Source: Ulota crispa (Eukaryota > Streptophyta > Bryopsida > Orthotrichales > Orthotrichaceae). Taken from it: a stretch of 64,000 bases of DNA. The notes below the pieces were generated by a model. That model was not told the origin of the DNA and did no database searches. It saw only the letters and a program-made list of their open reading frames with translations. The stretch spans positions 17,600,409 through 17,664,408 of the forward strand of contig OY987250.1 in assembly GCA_963920765.1 (NCBI GenBank), given 5' to 3'. Shown one piece after another: positions 59,024-64,000 of the stretch. The position numbers were made by a program, and so were the translations under genes. Within the stretch, counting starts at the first letter, position 1, and every line of letters starts with the position of its first letter.

Positions 59024-59900
59024 TGTATAGTGGGATAGAACAAGTTTTATTCCACCCCATTCTATTGTTCAAAGGACTTAGCATTTTATAGAATGCAATT
59101 GGCTTTTTTGTATCTTGTATCACAAAGCTTTAATTCCTACACAATCTTAGTCAAGCATACCAAATTTGAGTTCCAAAAAACCAAAACCCTATATTTAGTG
59201 AATTATTTTAGATGAAATTCATGGATTTATACAATAGTTAATTAAATAACATTGGTGATGAATTTTTGAGATTTGATTGCATGGATATATAGTAAACATC
59301 CATAAGCACATCTCTTTTTTTAACAAGCATCTTAAAAAGGTTTCAAATTTCCCTCTATAGAGATTTTAATGTTGGGGTGATCATGACCAAATTTAGTAAA
59401 ATATATTTATTTGTTTTTTAATTAGCTTTTGGCAGAATAATCAAATCATCATGCTCAAAGCTACAAACTTAATCATAATGTATGAGTCAATTAGCAAAAT
59501 CTAATTACCATAAAGAAATATCTATTTTACTAAATTTGGTTAAGATCACTTCAACATTGAAATCTCTATAAGGGGAATTTTGAGACTTTTGGGGGATTTT
59601 TATTTGAAGGACAAATGTGCATATGGATATTTTCTACATACCCATGCAATCAAATCTCAAAAATTCATCACCAATGTTTTTTAATCAATTATCATATAAA
59701 TCCGAGAATTTTATCTAAAATAATTCACCAAAATTAAAATTTTGGTTTTTTGGAACTCAAATTTGGTATGTTTGATTAAGGTTGTGTAAGTATTGAAAAT
59801 TAGTGATACAAGATACAAAAATCCAATTGCATTTTATAGAATGCTAAGTCCTTTGAACAGTAGAGTAGGGCGAACTAAAACTTATTCTACCCCACTGTAC
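59024..59900. mobile_element. Large foldback, family P, copy 2
   Basis: The arms mirror about a centre near 59460: GCATTTTATAGAATGCAATTG faces CAATTGCATTTTATAGAATGC-type, GATACAAGATACAAAAA faces TTTTTTGTATCTTGTATC, and CATCCATAAGCACATC faces the GTGCATATGGATA region. The outer ends are GTATAGTGGGATAGAAC and TTATTCTACCCCACTGTAC. About 877 bp and non-coding. Confidence 0.85.
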
Positions 59901-61493
59901 TTGTAAACTGTTGCATGGACCCAAAAGAAGTATGGTAGTCAAAGGCAACACTTCAGCATGTGATGGAAATCTTCAAATAAACTGTTAAATGAAATATGCG
60001 CATTGTACAACATGGGTAGCGTGTTACCTGTAAAAATTCGTGAGGACATATGCTAGTCAATGGGTTCAAAAGCTTTTCCTTTTTAACTTTGCAATGTGGG
60101 GAGTACGAAATGATTACTTGAAACATGGAATCTCAGTTTTTTTTCTTACCTCACCAATTTAAAAAGCATCTTCTACCACAACCTCTCATTGGAGTATGAG
60201 AATCCTTCTTGTTTGGGCCATGGGTTTGGATCCGGAAACATTTTTTTATTCAATCCAGCAATGCAGAAAGGACGGTTCACACTTCACACCACGATCCAAG
60301 CTGTTCAAATTTTCAAAGCTTGTTGGTTGTCATGTTGAAAATTGCATGGGACTTATAGCTTTACATCGTGTCCCATCACTCACATGTTCCATATCTCAAT
60401 TCACTCACAAACGCCAACACAACACTTATTTTAGAAAGTTTTGGCACCAAGGATGTGGAGTTTTGCAATCAAGCATAAAAAAAAGAACTTGCATTGAGAG
60501 CCAAGACTCCAAAATAAATGTATAAAATTTTCAAGCCTTTTTGTTTGACATTTCTTTTTGTCCATTCCAATTCAACAGACTTGGGGATGGTGTTGGATTG
60601 CTACATGTAGTCTTGTAAATGTGGGACATGGAATATAGTATGAAAACTGTCAAAGACCCAACTATCTCAAGTCCCACCAAATTTTGCAAAGCATTGTTGG
60701 TGGGAAGGCGAAAAAAAACAAAACTTATAACTTTGCATTGCATCCTAATTCCCAAGTTTCAAGCCTTAATTCAAGTAGAAATGCCTACGTGACATCACTT
60801 TTTTGGAAACACAGCACCAAACAAGTAGAACTTCTTTCCAAAAGTCAAGTCAATCAAAGATGAAGGGGACTCCTAAATTCGCAGCATACATACTCTTAAT
60901 ACAAAAGAGCTCAAGGTTTATCTTAGGTATACTTGTAATGAGTACTTTGAAAAAACATAATTCATGCAAAAAACACTCAAAAAATCAATTCAAAAGGAGG
61001 TTGTGCTTTAAAAAAATAAAAGATTCACGGGATGAAATGAAAAATAGGATAATCTTACCAAAATGACAGAGAAGTACCACTTATTTTGAAAGAAGTGTGA
61101 CAAAGGCTCAACCAAAGCACCTCATAGAATCCAAAAATACCCCCCTCTTATCCATGAAATTACAAAAAATTCTTTGAGATTAAAAAAGGATATGAAGAAT
61201 TGAATCTACACACTTTAAAAGGTGTATCAAGAATGGAATAGGATTCCCCTCACTCTGGTTTTCTCTTGAAAAAATTAAGTTAGAGATCCTTGTCTACGTC
61301 ATATTGCAACATGCAAATCTAAGGTGATTTTAATATGAAAATACACTAATACCAAAGTTTGTATTAATCGATTTTTTTTAAAATTTGAAAAGATGTTGCA
61401 ACTTTTGAGATTTTGAAATTAAATTTAAATAAATAGAAATAATTCAGATTAAGGATATTCTTGAATTGGTGTTTAAATGGTGCTTAAGGTAGG
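59901..61493. other. Intergenic DNA, no gene seen
   Basis: 60196-60760 has weak inverted similarity (TTGTTGGTTGTCATGTTG, GTGTCCCATCACTCACATG and their partners near 60600-60740), perhaps an old foldback. The open frames of 87-109 codons here are not recognised. Confidence 0.4.
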
Positions 61494-61803
61494 AAAATCC
61501 ATAAGCGTCAGTGTCCCATAATCGTCACCTTTGAAATCTTGGAAAATCTGTGAAAGTGAATAGATGTAATGACAAGGATGTACAACATGTGAACATGAAA
61601 TCTTAAAAGTGGTTATGGGTGCAATGGCAATTTGCTCTTTAAAAATTCACAACTTGTTCTCACAATATCCAAATAATACATTTGAATGTGCAAACTCTTT
61701 TTTTTTTCTGTTCCTACTAGGATCATATAATTTGCTAGTTGTTTATTAATAGTCATTGTGTTCAAAACCCTTAAATTGACGTTTATGGGTACTCCTACCT
61801 TAA
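61494..61803 (+). mobile_element. Family G TIR element, copy 4
   Basis: TTAAGGTAGGAAAATCCATAA on the left, TTATGGGTACTCCTACCTTAA-like on the right. The interior is collinear with 24773-25080. Its right TTAA (61800-61803) also starts the next element. Confidence 0.75.
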
Positions 61804-62037
61804 CCCATGAATGGCTTGAAAGCCCTTTGCGGCCGAATGTACAATCGTATGTATAAACATATTTGAGCTACTTTGAGGGCTTTCCAAGTTTTTTTATACA
61901 CCCACCATCACACAACCCTTCAATATATATGATTGTAACACTTAATTTCCAACTCACTTTTTAATATTGGTTACAACCATATTTGGTATCGTATCTCCAA
62001 AACCCAAATCTCCAAAGCCCAAGGGCTCTTCAGGGGT
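61804..62037. mobile_element. TTAA-flanked element related to family D
   Basis: CCCATGAATGGCTTGAAAG after TTAA; right end CCCAAGGGCTCTTCAGGGG followed by TTCA, a decayed TTAA. About 234 bp, non-coding. Confidence 0.6.
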
Positions 62038-62049
62038 TCATATGACAAC

Positions 62050-63878
62050 GGCACGGGGTCTTGTGCGGGAGTAGCCTTCAGTCACTTTGATTTACCTTCA
62101 GTTGACTGCACGAGCCGAAACCCCTGTAGAATGGATAGGGCGAGATTCATCCAACAAATGTTCATCTATTGGATGAATGTGTGGTTTAGCGTCCGTCGTC
62201 TTCCCGGAGCCAAGTGAAGCCAGGGCGCAGCCCTAAAAGCAAGCAGAGAGCGGGACGGAAGCTTTTTGCATCGCCCGAATTCGCATCATCCGGGGCGGCA
62301 CTCCGACATCCAACGCTCTTCTCACAATCCTCAGGTTCATCACCAGATCTGCACTCAGGTGCACTCACAGATTCACTTTTGTTGCACCAAGCAACCGACC
62401 CGGCGTCGACGACGACCACGAGCTCACGGAGAATGTTGTTGTAATGGCGCATGGAAGCAATTTATCGACCAGGTCGATAGGGACGGTCGAGGAGCGCATC
62501 ATCTAGGTCAGTGACGCAATAGTTTCAGTTTCTTTTCTGCGAATTTCTCGATTTTTGTCTTTTTTGGAGACATTTTTGAATTTGAGGTGCTTTTTCGTTG
62601 CTTGCTTTCGAGTAGTTTCTTCCATTCCCGCCCCTCGGTTCCCGCTACGCCTGCTGTCCGGTCTCATCCAGGTTGTTGTCTAATCGCTCAGCTCGGATTG
62701 GACAAAGAATTTTGAGCTTGGAACATTTAGTGACTGATTGTAGAGTTTATTCTGGATTTGGTTTAGAGCTCGTTGTTTGCGATCGCTCTGACGCGATTCA
62801 AGCCATTTTTGTGCTACTTTAGGGCCAGTGTTGCTGAAAGTTAGTGCGGAGAGATTATATTTGAGGTGCAGAGTTTAGAATTTGGAGGTTGAGAATGAGG
62901 ATCTCAAACGGAGCCACTGGTCGTTCGTTGCATTGGCGATGGTGTGGCTGTTTGATCTCGGGACGTCTCTAGAAGTCGAGGTTTAAGACCAGTTGCCTTT
63001 TACGGTGGAGTTTCGTGAAGAGTGATGCTCTCTAGCTCGTTTTGCGGTACGATTTGAACCTGTGTGTGTCTGGAGGTTGTCCGTGAACTCCTCTCTTGAA
63101 GGCTTTTCCTTGTTGGAATCAAATTCATTAAACAGGGAGTGATTCGGTTTGGACGACTTCATTGTAGAGCTCTTTGTGTGTTCGATTTTGAGGTCGTTGT
63201 TTGCTGACGCTTCGATAAGCCGCTTTCGCAACTCGTACTATCTGAGGTTTAGTGATGATACAAGAAAGTACTGGTAGATTATTGCGAGGTGCGGAGTTTA
63301 GAGCCGCTTTTGGAGGTGTCGACAGGGGCCGAGGTTGGGAACGAGTATCTCCTTCGCAGGCTTTGGATTGTTCTTTGCTGGGACGGCGGTGATCTCGCGC
63401 AGTTTTTGATAGATGAAGCATAAGAGAGTGTTTTTTCTTTTTAAGTAGGTAGGAGCTGCTCGGAAGAGCCGATGCATTACCTAATTTTGTGGTGGGCTTT
63501 GAAGAGGTTTGGAATCTTTGTATTCATCACTCGGGTTGTCTGTGAGCTTCCAATCTGAGGCATATCGTTACTGGAAGCAAATTCGTTTTATAGAGAGTAT
63601 CAGGGTTTGGACGCCTGGATCGGCACTGGCTCTTGAGAGGAGGAGGAACTAGAGTAGGGGTTCGATTTACTATTATTGTAAATGGTTTTTAATCTGTGTC
63701 AATGTTTGATTCTATTAATAATTCGAGGTCTCCTTGAGGTTTAGGGAATATGATCTCGTCCTGACAGAGAGACTGCTGCTTAGGTTGAAGAGTAGACTTT
63801 ATCAAACTGGAAATGGTTGAGCTAAACTGTTATTATCTGTCTTTTATTGGAGTATTCGCTCAGTGTGACCTAGTTTTG
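62050..63878 (+). other. GC-richer, non-repetitive region; probable 5' part of a gene
   Basis: No mobile element and no long open frame with a recognisable domain. Candidate splice sites include a donor-like CTAGGTCAGTG near 62506 and an acceptor-like CTCATCCAGGTTG near 62670. The composition matches the leaders of the other genes in the window. It is probably a long 5' leader with intron(s) of a + strand gene beyond 64000. Confidence 0.4.
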
Positions 63879-64000
63879 ATGTTGTTGCGGACTTTTTTTT
63901 CCGTTATTATGATTATGGTTCCAGAGGCAAAGGAGAAGAACTTGACTTCAATTTACGTTCGTGATGTTTCAGGGAGCAATTACACAAGGTTAATAATTAG
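63879..64000 (+). CDS. Possible start of a coding region running off the window
   Basis: A frame stays open to the last base, including LTSIYVRDVSGSNYTRLII after an ATG at 63909 or 63915 (or further upstream at 63879 or 63813). The composition of the last ~30 codons looks coding, but no family is recognised. A TTCCAG at 63919-63924 could instead be an acceptor opening an exon. Confidence 0.3.
   Translation, partial: MLLRTFFSVIMIMVPEAKEKNLTSIYVRDVSGSNYTRLII

Overview
The window is nuclear DNA of a land plant. It carries four spliced or intronless eukaryotic genes: a plant-type PARN deadenylase with a mitochondrial-looking leader, a member of the plant MOCO-sulfurase-like PLP-fold family, and two calmodulin-like proteins. 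The genes are GC-rich islands in very AT-rich, repeat-packed intergenic DNA. The lineage cannot be fixed from this sequence. A seed-free plant with a repeat-rich genome is my guess, held with low confidence.

Layout. 1-13.2 kb has no recognisable gene and is full of terminal-inverted-repeat (TIR) and foldback elements, including a 1.5-kb foldback whose right arm holds a 26-copy, 22-bp minisatellite. 13.5-15.65 kb is the MOCO-sulfurase-like gene (two exons, + strand). 17.7-26.25 kb is mostly nested small elements. 27.21-27.73 kb is the first calmodulin-like gene. 28.1-34.5 kb is repeats. 36.0-36.5 kb is the second calmodulin-like gene, a paralogue of the first on the same strand. 40.7-44.4 kb is the four-exon PARN gene. 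46-62 kb is again repeats, with a 200-N assembly gap at 50707-50906 flanked by a 528-bp duplicate that looks like an assembly artefact. 62.1-64.0 kb is a GC-richer, non-repetitive stretch that looks like the 5' end of a further + strand gene running off the window.

The main unexplained signal is the mobile-element landscape. More than twenty short elements without a transposase are bounded by TTAA and begin CCCCT or CCCTT. They fall into several families (called A to F here), often sit end to end sharing a single TTAA, and in one case one is nested in another with TTAA on both sides. TTAA target duplication with CCC-starting termini is the hallmark of piggyBac-type transposition, which I do not associate with land plants. 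Alongside them are Tourist/Harbinger-like elements with TAA/TTA duplications, a hAT-like element with an 8-bp duplication, CACTA-like hairpins and several large foldbacks. No new multi-gene system is visible, and the genes show no sign of being functionally linked beyond the two calmodulin-like paralogues.
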